Assembly (NCBI RefSeq): GCF_002007205.1
Contig: NZ_LAZS01000009.1
Location: 186,001-250,000, forward strand
From: Ensifer adhaerens
GTDB lineage: Bacteria > Pseudomonadota > Alphaproteobacteria > Rhizobiales > Rhizobiaceae
Length of the DNA stretch: 64,000 nt
Direction of reading: 5' to 3'
Below are positions 52,195 through 60,411 of the stretch, piece by piece. Below the pieces are notes generated by a model. That model had not been told where the DNA came from, did no database searches, and saw nothing but the letters and a program-made list of their open reading frames with translations. Both the position numbers and the translations under genes were made by a program. Numbering within the stretch: the first letter of the stretch is position 1; every line of letters begins with the position of its first letter.

Positions 52195-52881
52195 TCAGGC
52201 CTCGCGTCCGGCAAGCGTTTGATCGAGGGCCTGCCTGAACCATGACGTCACATGCTCGGGCCGCGTGATCGCGGAACCGACGACGACGGTGAAGGCCCCG
52301 GCCTGAAGCGCCTGAGCGGCCTGTTCGGGCGTGCGCACACAGCCTTCGGCGACCACGTGGGGGGTCAGCCTGCGCATGGCGGCGATGAGCGCGAAGTCCG
52401 GCTCCGTCGGCTCGATCGGTCCGGTGTAACCGGCAAGGGTTGAGCCGACGATCTCAGCACCTTCCGCCAGGGCGCGCTCGGCGTCGGCGAAAACAGAGCA
52501 ATCGGCCATGGCTATCTTGCCGGCGGCGTGGATGCGCTCGATCAGCGTCCCGGTCGCGACAGGCCTTTCGCGGGCCGTAGCATCATAGGCGATGATATCG
52601 GCGCCGGCTTTCGCCAGCGCCTCGACGTCCTCGATGAAGGGGGTGATGCGCACCGGCGAAGTCTTAAGGTCGCGCTTGACGAGGCCGATGATCGGACGAT
52701 CGGTCGCCTGGCGTACGGCGCGAACATAGTCCGCGGATTCGATGCGAAGGGCCGTTGCGCCGCCGTCGAGTGCTGCCAGCGCGAAACCGACAACCATGGC
52801 GGAATTGTCCATGACGCCGCCCTTCACCGGTTGGCAGGAAACGATGAGGCCGTGCTTGAGGCTGTGGATGTCGAAGGTCAC
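52195..52881 (-). CDS. nanE: N-acetylmannosamine-6-phosphate 2-epimerase NanE
   Basis: 228 residues from a GTG at 52881 with GGGAG upstream. TIM-barrel motifs are LIVSCQPVKGGVMD, ALRIESADYVRAVR, PIIGLVKRDL with the catalytic Lys, GADIIAYDATARERP, ADCSVFADAERALAEGAEIVGSTLAGYTG, and the catalytic Glu in VVAEGCVRTPEQA. It converts ManNAc-6-P to GlcNAc-6-P. The cluster contains no sialate lyase (nanA), so free N-acetylmannosamine or a related amino sugar is a better guess for the imported substrate than sialic acid. Confidence 0.93.
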   Translation of the reverse strand: MTFDIHSLKHGLIVSCQPVKGGVMDNSAMVVGFALAALDGGATALRIESADYVRAVRQATDRPIIGLVKRDLKTSPVRITPFIEDVEALAKAGADIIAYDATARERPVATGTLIERIHAAGKIAMADCSVFADAERALAEGAEIVGSTLAGYTGPIEPTEPDFALIAAMRRLTPHVVAEGCVRTPEQAAQALQAGAFTVVVGSAITRPEHVTSWFRQALDQTLAGREA

Positions 52882-52943
52882 GCAGGCTCTCCCAATGGAG
52901 GCCTCACGGTAACAGTGTAAGACCAGATTGCAACAGGAATTAT

Positions 52944-52950
52944 ACTGGTA

Positions 52951-52956
<6 letters not shown>
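52944..52956. promoter_or_regulatory. Candidate operator (copy 1) for the GntR regulator, upstream of nanE
   Basis: ACTGGTATTATCG, identical over 13 bases to a second copy upstream of the GntR gene. Its centre is the short palindrome ATAC-TG-GTAT (52942-52951). It lies 63 bases before the nanE start and overlaps the stop codon of the GntR gene. Confidence 0.5.
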
Positions 52957-53697
<741 letters not shown>

Positions 53698-53750
53698 GAG
53701 GATCACCTTTTTGAGATGATTCCTTATGCAAAATTTTTCGTCGGTTTTAA

Positions 53751-53763
53751 ACTGGTATTATCG
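53751..53763. promoter_or_regulatory. Candidate operator (copy 2), upstream of the GntR gene
   Basis: ACTGGTATTATCG, the same 13-mer as at 52944-52956, 54 bases before the GntR start codon; consistent with autoregulation. Confidence 0.5.
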
Positions 53764-53868
53764 ACGGGCGTTGCGCGACATCCCGATTTGTGTCCCGGCG
53801 CCACGTCTGGCGGCGAGCGCCGGGGTGCATGGCGCCTGGCTCCGCATGGGGCCGCCACCACTCTCCAC

Positions 53869-54564
53869 TCAGTTTCCTTGTTCGCTTTCGATCTTGCCGG
53901 AAGCGCCCCGCCGGTTCTCGGCGCGGGTCACCGCAAGGCTGCCGGCAGGGCTTCCCGACGGGTCGCCGTCGCCGAAGACGTCCATGGTGCAGGTGTGCAG
54001 GATCGTGGTCGGCTCGCTGGTGTGGTTCCACATCGTATGGACGCGCAATGACGGGAAATGGGCGGAGTCGCCCGCTTCGAGAACCATCGGCTCGCCGTCC
54101 ACTTCCAGCGTTAGCGCGCCCTTCAGAATGAAGAAGATTTCTTCGCCCTCATGCGACATCGGCTCGCTGCGATGGCCGGGCGGTTCGTGGATGATCGTGC
54201 TTCTGAGCACATTGCCGGGAAAGGAGGCGGAGAGCCGCTCATAGGAGACCGCGTTGAGGCTTTCTCCGCCGAGGCCATAGACCGGCCGGTGTTCGCGGCG
54301 GGTGAACGGCGTCGCCACCTTCGGCGGGTTGAGGAAGCTGCCGGCCTCGACCTTCAAGGTCCGGCAGACGGCGATCAGCGAGGTCAGTGACGGAACGGTG
54401 ATGCCGCGCTCGATCTGCGAGATGAAGCCGACGGAAAAGCCTGCCTCGTCGGCGACCTCCTGAAGCGTCATTTTCAGCGTCTTGCGCCGCTGGCGCAGGC
54501 GATCGCCGAGCGACGGGGCCTCTGCCTCGCCGGTCGATGCGCCGCTGGCATGGTCCGTCGTCAC
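53869..54564 (-). CDS. XRE-family regulator with C-terminal cupin domain
   Basis: 231 residues from a GTG at 54564 (GAGGGGACA upstream); another GTG at 54603 is possible. The HTH_3 domain covers about 22-80 (LGDRLRQRRKTLKMTLQEVADEAGFSVGFISQIERG). The cupin_2 domain covers about 120-200 (SHEGEEIFFILKGALTLEVDG, LEAGDSAHFPSLRVHTMWNH). This class includes PuuR-type repressors of amine and amino-acid catabolism. No transport or catabolic gene is beside it on the same strand. A 19-base palindrome just upstream is a likely autoregulatory site. Confidence 0.9.
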   Translation of the reverse strand: MTTDHASGASTGEAEAPSLGDRLRQRRKTLKMTLQEVADEAGFSVGFISQIERGITVPSLTSLIAVCRTLKVEAGSFLNPPKVATPFTRREHRPVYGLGGESLNAVSYERLSASFPGNVLRSTIIHEPPGHRSEPMSHEGEEIFFILKGALTLEVDGEPMVLEAGDSAHFPSLRVHTMWNHTSEPTTILHTCTMDVFGDGDPSGSPAGSLAVTRAENRRGASGKIESEQGN

Positions 54565-54622
54565 TGTCTGTCCCCTCTCGTCTCTCCTCAAGCTAGGATG
54601 CACGCCGATTTCCTGTCAATCG

Positions 54623-54641
54623 TTTTTAGATATCCTAAAAA
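54623..54641. promoter_or_regulatory. Palindromic operator upstream of the XRE-cupin regulator
   Basis: TTTTTAG (54623-54629), spacer ATATC, CTAAAAA (54635-54641): a perfect 7-bp inverted repeat in an AT-rich patch, about 60 bases before the regulator start. Confidence 0.6.
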
Positions 54642-54727
54642 TCTCGACGGCAGCGGGAGGCCGGAACGGTGAAGGGGCAGCGCTCGGCGGGTGACCGCCG
54701 AGAGTGAGTGGGTACCACGCTGCCGCC

Positions 54728-54976
54728 TCAGGAACTGCTGCGCGGTTGCTCCACCGTCGCCGCCACGATGCGGCGCACGACCGGAAGAACCACAAGCAGG
54801 CTCGGGAACGCGACCAGCCAGGAGAAGATCCAGGCCTTGAGCCACAAGGCCAACAGGCCGGGCTGAAGGCCGCTGCCGCTCGCGGTCGAGACGAAGGAGA
54901 CGATGGCGGACATCAGGACAGAGAGGACCAATGGCATGACGATCGCCTGATACCGGTGTGGAAGTTTCTTTGGCAT
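54728..54976 (-). CDS. DUF2798 small membrane protein
   Basis: 82 residues with two membrane helices (IVMPLVLSVLMSAIVSFVSTA and AWIFSWLVAFPSLLVVLPVV). The pattern HRYQAIVMPLVLS and the C-terminal PVVRRIVA match DUF2798, a family of unknown function. It is 70 bases downstream of the NmrA-type oxidoreductase gene on the same strand, a pairing that recurs in rhizobia next to a divergent LysR gene. Confidence 0.85.
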   Translation of the reverse strand: MPKKLPHRYQAIVMPLVLSVLMSAIVSFVSTASGSGLQPGLLALWLKAWIFSWLVAFPSLLVVLPVVRRIVAATVEQPRSSS

Positions 54977-55046
54977 GGGGATGTACTCCGGGATTTTGAA
55001 GAAGAGGGAATTAGCCGTCCGCCGGCCGCGCCGACGGTCCTTGTCG

Positions 55047-55916
55047 CTAGGCTTGCGCCAGCTCGCGGATGAAACGCTCGAGGCTGCGGGGTTCGCGCTG
55101 AAGGGCTGCGCGTAGCGTCAGGCTGTTGCCGCCAAGCCCCACCTCCGCATAGTGCGCATGGACTTTCCCGAGCAGCTCGAGCTGATGATCGGTGAACGTT
55201 CCGCGCAACGGTTTTGCCCACTCATGAAAGCCGATGTCCGCAGCCAAGATCGGGCGCCCGAGCGCTTCGCTCATCATGCGGGCGATTTCCTCGCGGTCGT
55301 GCCGGCCCTCGGCTGAGAGTTCCAGCGTCGCATAGGCGAGCCGGTCCTCGGTGAGCGCGATCGCCGCAACCTCGGCGACATCGCGGTAGTCGACACGGGC
55401 GATGCGCGCCGTCGTCGGAAACGGTTCGGCGAAGGTGCCGGTTGCGAGCACGTTCGCCCAGGCGGAGCGAAGGTTCTGCATGAAGTTTGCCGGGTGCAGG
55501 ATGGTGTATTCGAGCGGTGAAGAATAGAGCGCGTCCTCGACCGGGATCTTGGCCGCATGGTTCTTCAGTCGCGTGTGGGTCGGCTGGATGACCGAGGAGA
55601 AGACGAATTTCCTGACGCCGGCGCGCACGGCGGCTTCGACCATCGATACGCCCATCGCCGCCTCGTCCGGCGCAAAGGCGGGGCCTATATGAAAGACGCC
55701 CGCGGCACCCGCGAGCGCCCGGTCGAGGCTTCTGCGCTCGCGCAGATCGCCGAGTACGACCTCTGCAGCACCACGAGATCTTGCAACCGCGCCCTGCGTT
55801 TCGTCGCGGACGAGGGCGCGAACTCTTGCGCCCCGTCGCGCCAGTTCCGGGACGACGAGGCCGGCGAAGCGGCCGGTAGCGCCGACGACGAGGACCGTGT
55901 TGGAACGCTGCTTCAT
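55047..55916 (-). CDS. NmrA-like NAD(P)H-binding protein (azoreductase/SDR-a type)
   Basis: 289 residues. The atypical short-chain dehydrogenase Rossmann motif VVGATGRFAGLVVPELARRG is at residues 10-29. Further landmarks are ALVRDE, VVLGDLRERRSLDRAL, KFVFSSVIQP and YTILHPANFMQNL. It resembles NmrA/HSCARG and the QorB/azoreductase group, which bind NADP(H) and act as redox sensors or quinone/azo reductases. It is divergent from a LysR regulator and upstream of the DUF2798 gene. Confidence 0.9.
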   Translation of the reverse strand: MKQRSNTVLVVGATGRFAGLVVPELARRGARVRALVRDETQGAVARSRGAAEVVLGDLRERRSLDRALAGAAGVFHIGPAFAPDEAAMGVSMVEAAVRAGVRKFVFSSVIQPTHTRLKNHAAKIPVEDALYSSPLEYTILHPANFMQNLRSAWANVLATGTFAEPFPTTARIARVDYRDVAEVAAIALTEDRLAYATLELSAEGRHDREEIARMMSEALGRPILAADIGFHEWAKPLRGTFTDHQLELLGKVHAHYAEVGLGGNSLTLRAALQREPRSLERFIRELAQA

Positions 55917-56028
55917 CTGATTTGCCTTTCATGCTGTCGATCAGTCATGACATCAAGCTAATGACGCACAAGAAGACGGACAATCAGCGCGGAATGTGAT
56001 TTATTCTCTCGGAAAACGGGATTGTTTT

Positions 56029-56922
56029 ATGAGCCGCATCGAAGATCTGGAGGCCTTTCTGGCAATCGTCGAGCACGGCAGCCTGACGGCTGCTGCCAAG
56101 CGGCTGGGAAGGCCGCTGCAGACCGTCAGCCGGTCGCTCGCCATGCTCGAAGCGGATGTCGGAGTAGAGCTGGTGCACCGTACGACCCGCCGCTCGATGC
56201 CGAGCGAGGCGGGCGAGAGCTTCTATCGGCGTATCAAGTCCGCGGTGGAGGAGATCCACGAGGCGCGCGAGGAGGCGGCGCAGCGGCGATCCGAACCGTC
56301 AGGGGTGTTGCGGCTCGGAGCGCCCAACCTGTTTGCGCCGCGGTTCCTGATGCCTGTTATTGCCGAGTACATGGCGAAATATCCAGGGGTCGAGGTCGAT
56401 CTCGACCTCTCCGACGCCTTCGTCGATCTTGCGGCAAGTGGCCTCGATCTGGCCGTGCGGATCGGCGATCTCCAGGATTCCGGGCTGACCGGCAAGCGTC
56501 TGGGTGCGCTTCGCCGCGTCGTCTTCGGCGCGCCAGCCTATTTCGCCCGCTTCGGCCGGCCCTTGCACCCGCTGGACCTCGCTGAGCATCGTTGCGTCAC
56601 GCGCACGGGCGATGAACGGCCCGGCGTCTGGATGTTCACCGTCGACGGCCGCGCCCGTGCGGTCAAGGTGAGCGGCGCGTTTCGCACCAACTCGATGAAC
56701 GCGATCTATTCGGCGGTGGAAGAGGGGCTTGGCCTCGGCTTTTCGCCGCTCTGGCAGATCAAGCATCTGATCGACGCGGGCAAGGTCGGAACCGTCCTTG
56801 AAGACTTCGAGCCTGCTCCGGTGCCGATCCATGCGCTCTGGCTGGAGGGGCGGAGCCCATCTGCAAAGATCCGCCGCTTTCTCGATCTGCTCGGCGACCG
56901 GCTGAAGCTCGATCGCCTCTAG
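56029..56922 (+). CDS. LysR-family transcriptional regulator
   Basis: 297 residues from the ATG at 56029. The helix-turn-helix MSRIEDLEAFLAIVEHGSLT, AAAKRLGRPLQTVSRSLAMLE is followed by the effector domain from about 88 (GVLRLGAPNLFAPRFLMP, LGLGFSPLWQIKHLI). It belongs to the CrgA-like LysR branch common beside quinone/NAD(P)H oxidoreductases. It is divergent from the NmrA-like gene and is its probable regulator. Confidence 0.92.
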   Translation: MSRIEDLEAFLAIVEHGSLTAAAKRLGRPLQTVSRSLAMLEADVGVELVHRTTRRSMPSEAGESFYRRIKSAVEEIHEAREEAAQRRSEPSGVLRLGAPNLFAPRFLMPVIAEYMAKYPGVEVDLDLSDAFVDLAASGLDLAVRIGDLQDSGLTGKRLGALRRVVFGAPAYFARFGRPLHPLDLAEHRCVTRTGDERPGVWMFTVDGRARAVKVSGAFRTNSMNAIYSAVEEGLGLGFSPLWQIKHLIDAGKVGTVLEDFEPAPVPIHALWLEGRSPSAKIRRFLDLLGDRLKLDRL

Positions 56923-56951
56923 GTCGCGCACTCATAAACTGCTGGCGGTAG

Positions 56952-57098
56952 CTGTACCGTAACCTCGTCGAGCGCTTCTTCAGCAAACTCAAGCACTTCC
57001 GTGCCGTCGCCACCCGCATCGAAGAGCACAGCGAAAACTATCTTGCTCTCGTCAAACTCGCTTCAGCCAAAATCTGGATGCGCTTTGCGAGTCGGTGA
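56952..57098 (+). pseudogene. IS5-family transposase, C-terminal remnant
   Basis: 48 codons and a stop encode LYRNLVERFFSKLKHFRAVA, then TRIEEHSENYLALVKLASAKI and WMRFASR. This is the C-terminal catalytic Glu region (RNLVERFF-KLKHFR) of IS5-family (IS1031/IS427-type) transposases. There is no start and no upstream part; a stop precedes the frame. It lies between the LysR gene and the EthD gene. Confidence 0.85.
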
Positions 57099-57149
57099 GC
57101 TAGAAAGGCCCCTCGAACGCTCGGAGAGGCGTTCAGGCAGGGCCCGACC

Positions 57150-57464
57150 ATGATCAAGATGAGTGTCTACTATCCGGCCGATGGCGGTTCGAAGTTCGAT
57201 CACGACTACTACCGCACCCGCCATATGCCGCTGATCCAGGAACGGCTCGGCGATGCCTGCCTGCGCTACGAGATCGACAAGGGCCTTGCGGGTCGCGAAC
57301 CTGGAAGCGCGCCGGAGTTCGTCGCGGCGTGCCACGTCTACTCGCCGAGTCTGGCGACATTCGAGGAGGCGTTGGGTCCCCACCGCGCAGAGATCGCCGC
57401 GGACGTCACCCGCTATACCGACATCGCCCCCATCGTGCAGATCAGCGAAGTCGTTGAAGGGTAG
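57150..57464 (+). CDS. EthD family protein
   Basis: 104 residues, the usual EthD length. KMSVYYPADGGSKFDHDYY, then RTRHMPLIQERLGD is the family N-terminus. FVAACHVYSPSLATFEEALG and YTDIAPIVQISEV complete the ferredoxin-like fold. EthD-like proteins accompany oxidative degradation pathways, but their chemistry is mostly unknown. The gene stands alone between two remnants of the same IS element, suggesting acquisition or rearrangement through it. Confidence 0.9.
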   Translation: MIKMSVYYPADGGSKFDHDYYRTRHMPLIQERLGDACLRYEIDKGLAGREPGSAPEFVAACHVYSPSLATFEEALGPHRAEIAADVTRYTDIAPIVQISEVVEG

Positions 57465-57504
57465 GGCCTTCGGCGTAGGCGTAGCGTTGAACTTTCCGGG
57501 ATCG

Positions 57505-57592
57505 GCGTCGTGCTGGCCATCTGATCCACGGTGACGTAGCCGGTGCCGAACCGGTCGACGATCTGGAACGTGTAGTTACCGTCGAAGCGATA
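57505..57592 (-). pseudogene. Possible coding remnant of an unidentified gene
   Basis: On the minus strand this stretch reads YRFDGNYTFQIVDRFGTGYV, then TVDQMAS in one open frame with protein-like composition. It abuts the second IS remnant, where its upstream part is lost. I do not recognise the family; it may be the broken end of a gene cut by the insertion. Confidence 0.3.
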
Positions 57593-57658
57593 AACTACCT
57601 TGTTCTCGTCAAACTCCCTTCAGCCAAATCTGGATGCGCTTTATGAGTCGGTGACCTA
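57593..57658 (+). pseudogene. Second IS5-family transposase remnant, frameshifted
   Basis: 66 bases align with 57036-57102 of the first remnant with about six substitutions and one missing A (GCCAAATCTGG against GCCAAAATCTGG). The deletion shifts the frame, so NYLVLVKLPSAK is followed by unrelated residues. Both copies end in the same AGTCGGTGA-CTAG sequence. It is a decayed second end of the same element. Confidence 0.8.
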
Positions 57659-57692
57659 GGCGCTTCGAGCTGTGGAGCACTGCGAAAGCCGC

Positions 57693-58556
57693 CTATTTCG
57701 CGAATTTCTTGGCGCCGGCAACGCAGAGCACGATCGCGCCGGTCGCGGCCAGCATGCTCCAGCTGACCGGCTCGCCGAGGAGCGTTGCCGCAAGCGCAAG
57801 GCCGAAGAAGGGCTGCAGCAACTGCAATTGTCCGACGCCGGCGACGCCACCGAGTGCGAGGCCGCGATACCAGAAGACGAAGCCGACGAGCATGCTGAAG
57901 AGCGAGACATAGGCAAGGCCCGCCCAGGCGCCGTTCGTGACGGTTGCGAAGGAGGCCGGCAGCGTGAAGAGCGTCAACGCCAGCATGATCGGCAAGGACA
58001 GGACCAGCGCCCAGCAGATCACCTGCCAGCCGCCAAGCTTGCGCGAAAGGCTGGCGCCTTCGGCATAGCCGAGGCCGCAGACAATGATGGCGCCGAGCAT
58101 CAGGAGGTCGCCGACGGGCGATGCGGCAAAGCCCTGCACCAGCGCGAAGCCGACGACGGCAGCACTTCCGAGGGAGGAGAAGAGCCAGAAGGCCGGGCGC
58201 GGCCGCTCGCCGGCGCGAAGCACGCCGAAGATTGCGGTTGCCAGCGGAAGAAGGCCGACGAAGACGATCAGATGCGCCGAGGTGACATGTTGCAAGGCGA
58301 GCGCGGTTAGCAGCGGGAAACCGAGCACGACGCCGAAGGCGACGATTACCAGCGAAACGAGATCGGCCCGCGCGGGACGCGGCTGGCGGAAGACGATAAG
58401 CAGCAGCAGGCCGAGCAGGCCGGCGATCGCCGCGCGCGCGACCGTCAGAAACACCGGATCAAAGTCCATCACTGCGACGCGGGTCGCCGGCAGTGATCCG
58501 CTGAAGATCAGCACCCCGAGAAAACCGCTCACCCAACCGTCTGCGCTCTTGTCCAT
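57693..58556 (-). CDS. EamA/DMT-superfamily transporter (RhaT/YdcZ-like exporter)
   Basis: 287 residues from the ATG at 58556, with an excellent AAGGAGAA ribosome site. Ten hydrophobic segments form two EamA repeats (FSGSLPATRVAVMDFDPVFL starting the first; YAEGASLSRKLGGWQVICWAL starting the second). Proteins of this type export amino acids or metabolites. It is divergent from a MocR regulator, with a palindrome between the genes, which suggests control by a PLP-linked or amino-acid signal. Confidence 0.92.
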   Translation of the reverse strand: MDKSADGWVSGFLGVLIFSGSLPATRVAVMDFDPVFLTVARAAIAGLLGLLLLIVFRQPRPARADLVSLVIVAFGVVLGFPLLTALALQHVTSAHLIVFVGLLPLATAIFGVLRAGERPRPAFWLFSSLGSAAVVGFALVQGFAASPVGDLLMLGAIIVCGLGYAEGASLSRKLGGWQVICWALVLSLPIMLALTLFTLPASFATVTNGAWAGLAYVSLFSMLVGFVFWYRGLALGGVAGVGQLQLLQPFFGLALAATLLGEPVSWSMLAATGAIVLCVAGAKKFAK

Positions 58557-58615
58557 AGCATTCTCCTTTTCGCCTGTATCGGCCGGAAAGAGTGGTCTTG
58601 CCAGAGACAATGCGG

Positions 58616-58635
58616 TACAGTTGCACAAAACTGTA
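58616..58635. promoter_or_regulatory. Palindromic operator between the DMT exporter and MocR genes
   Basis: TACAGTT (58616-58622), six bases, AACTGTA (58629-58635): a perfect 7-bp inverted repeat centred in the 100-base divergent promoter region, and the natural binding site for the MocR regulator. TGTATTGGATAG next to it may form the -10 of the rightward promoter. Confidence 0.6.
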
Positions 58636-58656
58636 TTGGATAGATGGGCAGTACGG

Positions 58657-60072
58657 ATGACGATTCAGGGGATGGAGATCGGTGGCGAAACGCTGCTCGA
58701 AGGGGTGATGGCGACGATCCGGCAGCGGATTTCGGGGCGCGTCCTGACGCCCGGCGCCAAGCTTCCGTCGATCCGCGCCTTCGCCAAGACCATGCACGTT
58801 TCCAAGTCGACCGTCGTCGAAGCCTATGAGCGGCTGGTCGCCGAAGGGGTCATCCGCTCGAAGCCCGGCGCCGGTTTCTTCGTGTCGGCGCCGCTGGCAC
58901 CCCTGTCTCTGGCCGAAATCGGACCGCGGCTCGACCGCGCCGTCGATCCGCTCTGGGTGTCGCGCCAGGCGCTGGAAACGGGCGACAGCGTGCTGAAGCC
59001 GGGTTGTGGCTGGCTGCCGCCGAGCTGGATGCCGGAGGCCGCCATTCGCCGCGCACTCAAATCATCCTCCCGGCTGGAGGCGAGCGGGCTGACGGATTAT
59101 GGAACGCCGCTTGGCCATCGGCCGTTGCGCCAGCTTCTGGCGCGTCGTCTTGGCGAGCATGGCGTCGAGGCCTCGCCCGACCAGATCATCCTGACGGAAT
59201 CCGGGACGCAGGCGATCGATCTGCTCTGCCGCTTCCTGATTGAGCCAGGCGATACGGTCGTGGTCGACGACCCCTGCTATTTCAATTTCCATGCTCTGCT
59301 GCGCGCCCATCGGGCAGAGGTCGTGAGCGTGCCCTATACGCCTTCGGGGCCCGATCTCGAGAAATTCGCTGAGGTTCTCGCAACCCACCGGCCGCGGCTC
59401 TACATCACCAATTCCGGGCTTCACAATCCGACAAGCGCCACGCTCTCGCCGGTCATTGCCCATCGTCTGCTCAAGCTTGCCGAACAGGCCGGCTTGACGG
59501 TCGTCGAGGACGATATCTTCGCGGATTTCGAGCATACGCCGGCGCCGCGGCTCGCTGCCTTCGACGGGCTTGACCGTGTCGTGCAGATCGGCAGCTTTTC
59601 GAAGACCCTCTCTGCCTCCATCCGCTGCGGTTTCATTGCCGCGCCGCGCGACTGGATCGAGGGGCTCATCGACCTGAAGGTCGCCACCACCTTCGGCGGA
59701 CCGAGCCTTGCGGCCGAGCTGGTCTTTTCGATGCTCAAGGACGGCAGCTATCGCAAGCATATGGAGGCGCTGCGCCAGCGCCTGACGCGGGCGATGACAG
59801 ACACAGCGGCGCGGCTCGGCGAGATCGGCATCACGCCATGGATCGAGCCCCAGGCCGGCATGTTCCTCTGGTGCCGCCTGCCCGCCGGTATCGATGCGGC
59901 CGCGGTGGCGCAGAAGGCGCTGCAGCAGGAGATCGTGCTGGCGCCCGGAAACGTCTTTTCCCATGCCGGCACGGCCAACGACTTCCTGCGCTTCAACGTT
60001 TCCCAATGCGATGACGAACGGCTTTTCAAGGTTCTGCCCACGATCATGCGCCAATGCGTCGTCGGGCGTTGA
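58657..60072 (+). CDS. MocR/PdxR-type regulator (GntR DNA-binding plus aminotransferase-like domain)
   Basis: 471 residues from the ATG at 58657. The GntR winged helix covers about 10-78 (TIRQRISGRVLTPGAKLPSIRAFAKTMHVSKSTVVEAYERL). A linker leads to a fold-type I aminotransferase domain (about 115-465) with PDQIILTESGTQAIDLLCRF, YITNSGLHNPTSATLS, VVEDDIFADFE and the PLP Lys in GSFSKTLSASIRCG. These regulators use PLP and an amino acid or amine as effector. It is divergent from a DMT-family exporter, its likely target. Confidence 0.93.
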   Translation: MTIQGMEIGGETLLEGVMATIRQRISGRVLTPGAKLPSIRAFAKTMHVSKSTVVEAYERLVAEGVIRSKPGAGFFVSAPLAPLSLAEIGPRLDRAVDPLWVSRQALETGDSVLKPGCGWLPPSWMPEAAIRRALKSSSRLEASGLTDYGTPLGHRPLRQLLARRLGEHGVEASPDQIILTESGTQAIDLLCRFLIEPGDTVVVDDPCYFNFHALLRAHRAEVVSVPYTPSGPDLEKFAEVLATHRPRLYITNSGLHNPTSATLSPVIAHRLLKLAEQAGLTVVEDDIFADFEHTPAPRLAAFDGLDRVVQIGSFSKTLSASIRCGFIAAPRDWIEGLIDLKVATTFGGPSLAAELVFSMLKDGSYRKHMEALRQRLTRAMTDTAARLGEIGITPWIEPQAGMFLWCRLPAGIDAAAVAQKALQQEIVLAPGNVFSHAGTANDFLRFNVSQCDDERLFKVLPTIMRQCVVGR

Positions 60073-60411
60073 AGCTGAGCTGTTCGGTTGATTGCGCCAC
60101 TGCACGTTTTGCAGGCAATCGCCGGCATCTGGTGGCGCTGGATCGGCGATCGCAGTCTTGCCGCCCTATTTTGCCGCGGAGTCGGGCAGGTTTTGCCTAT
60201 TTTTTGTGCGAATCGCTGCTTCCTTGCGCTGTGGTATCGGTTCGGCAGCCCTCGCACCTGCCTCTAATGACGCTTTTTTCTGGATTCTCGACGCTTAATC
60301 CGAGTTGGCACGATTAATGCTTCTTAATTGGCATCGGTCGTCGGGCAGCCAATCTGGATTGCCCAACCGCTTCGGAACCAAGCCATTCCTGGCGTCATGT
60401 GAGAGAACGAA
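60073..60411. other. 339-base region upstream of glnII
   Basis: It holds the 3' flank of the MocR gene and the glnII regulatory region. A sigma54 promoter is visible at 60306-60320. NtrC enhancer sites are expected upstream of it, but none clear enough to call was found. No gene is present. Confidence 0.6.
60306..60320 (+). promoter_or_regulatory. Sigma54 promoter of glnII
   Basis: TTGGCACG-ATTA-ATGCTT, with the -24 GG at 60307-60308 and the -12 GC at 60319-60320, ten bases apart. It departs from consensus only in the first T of TTGC. Transcription would begin near 60332, giving a leader of about 80 bases. Rhizobial glnII genes are known to be NtrC/RpoN-dependent. Confidence 0.85.
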
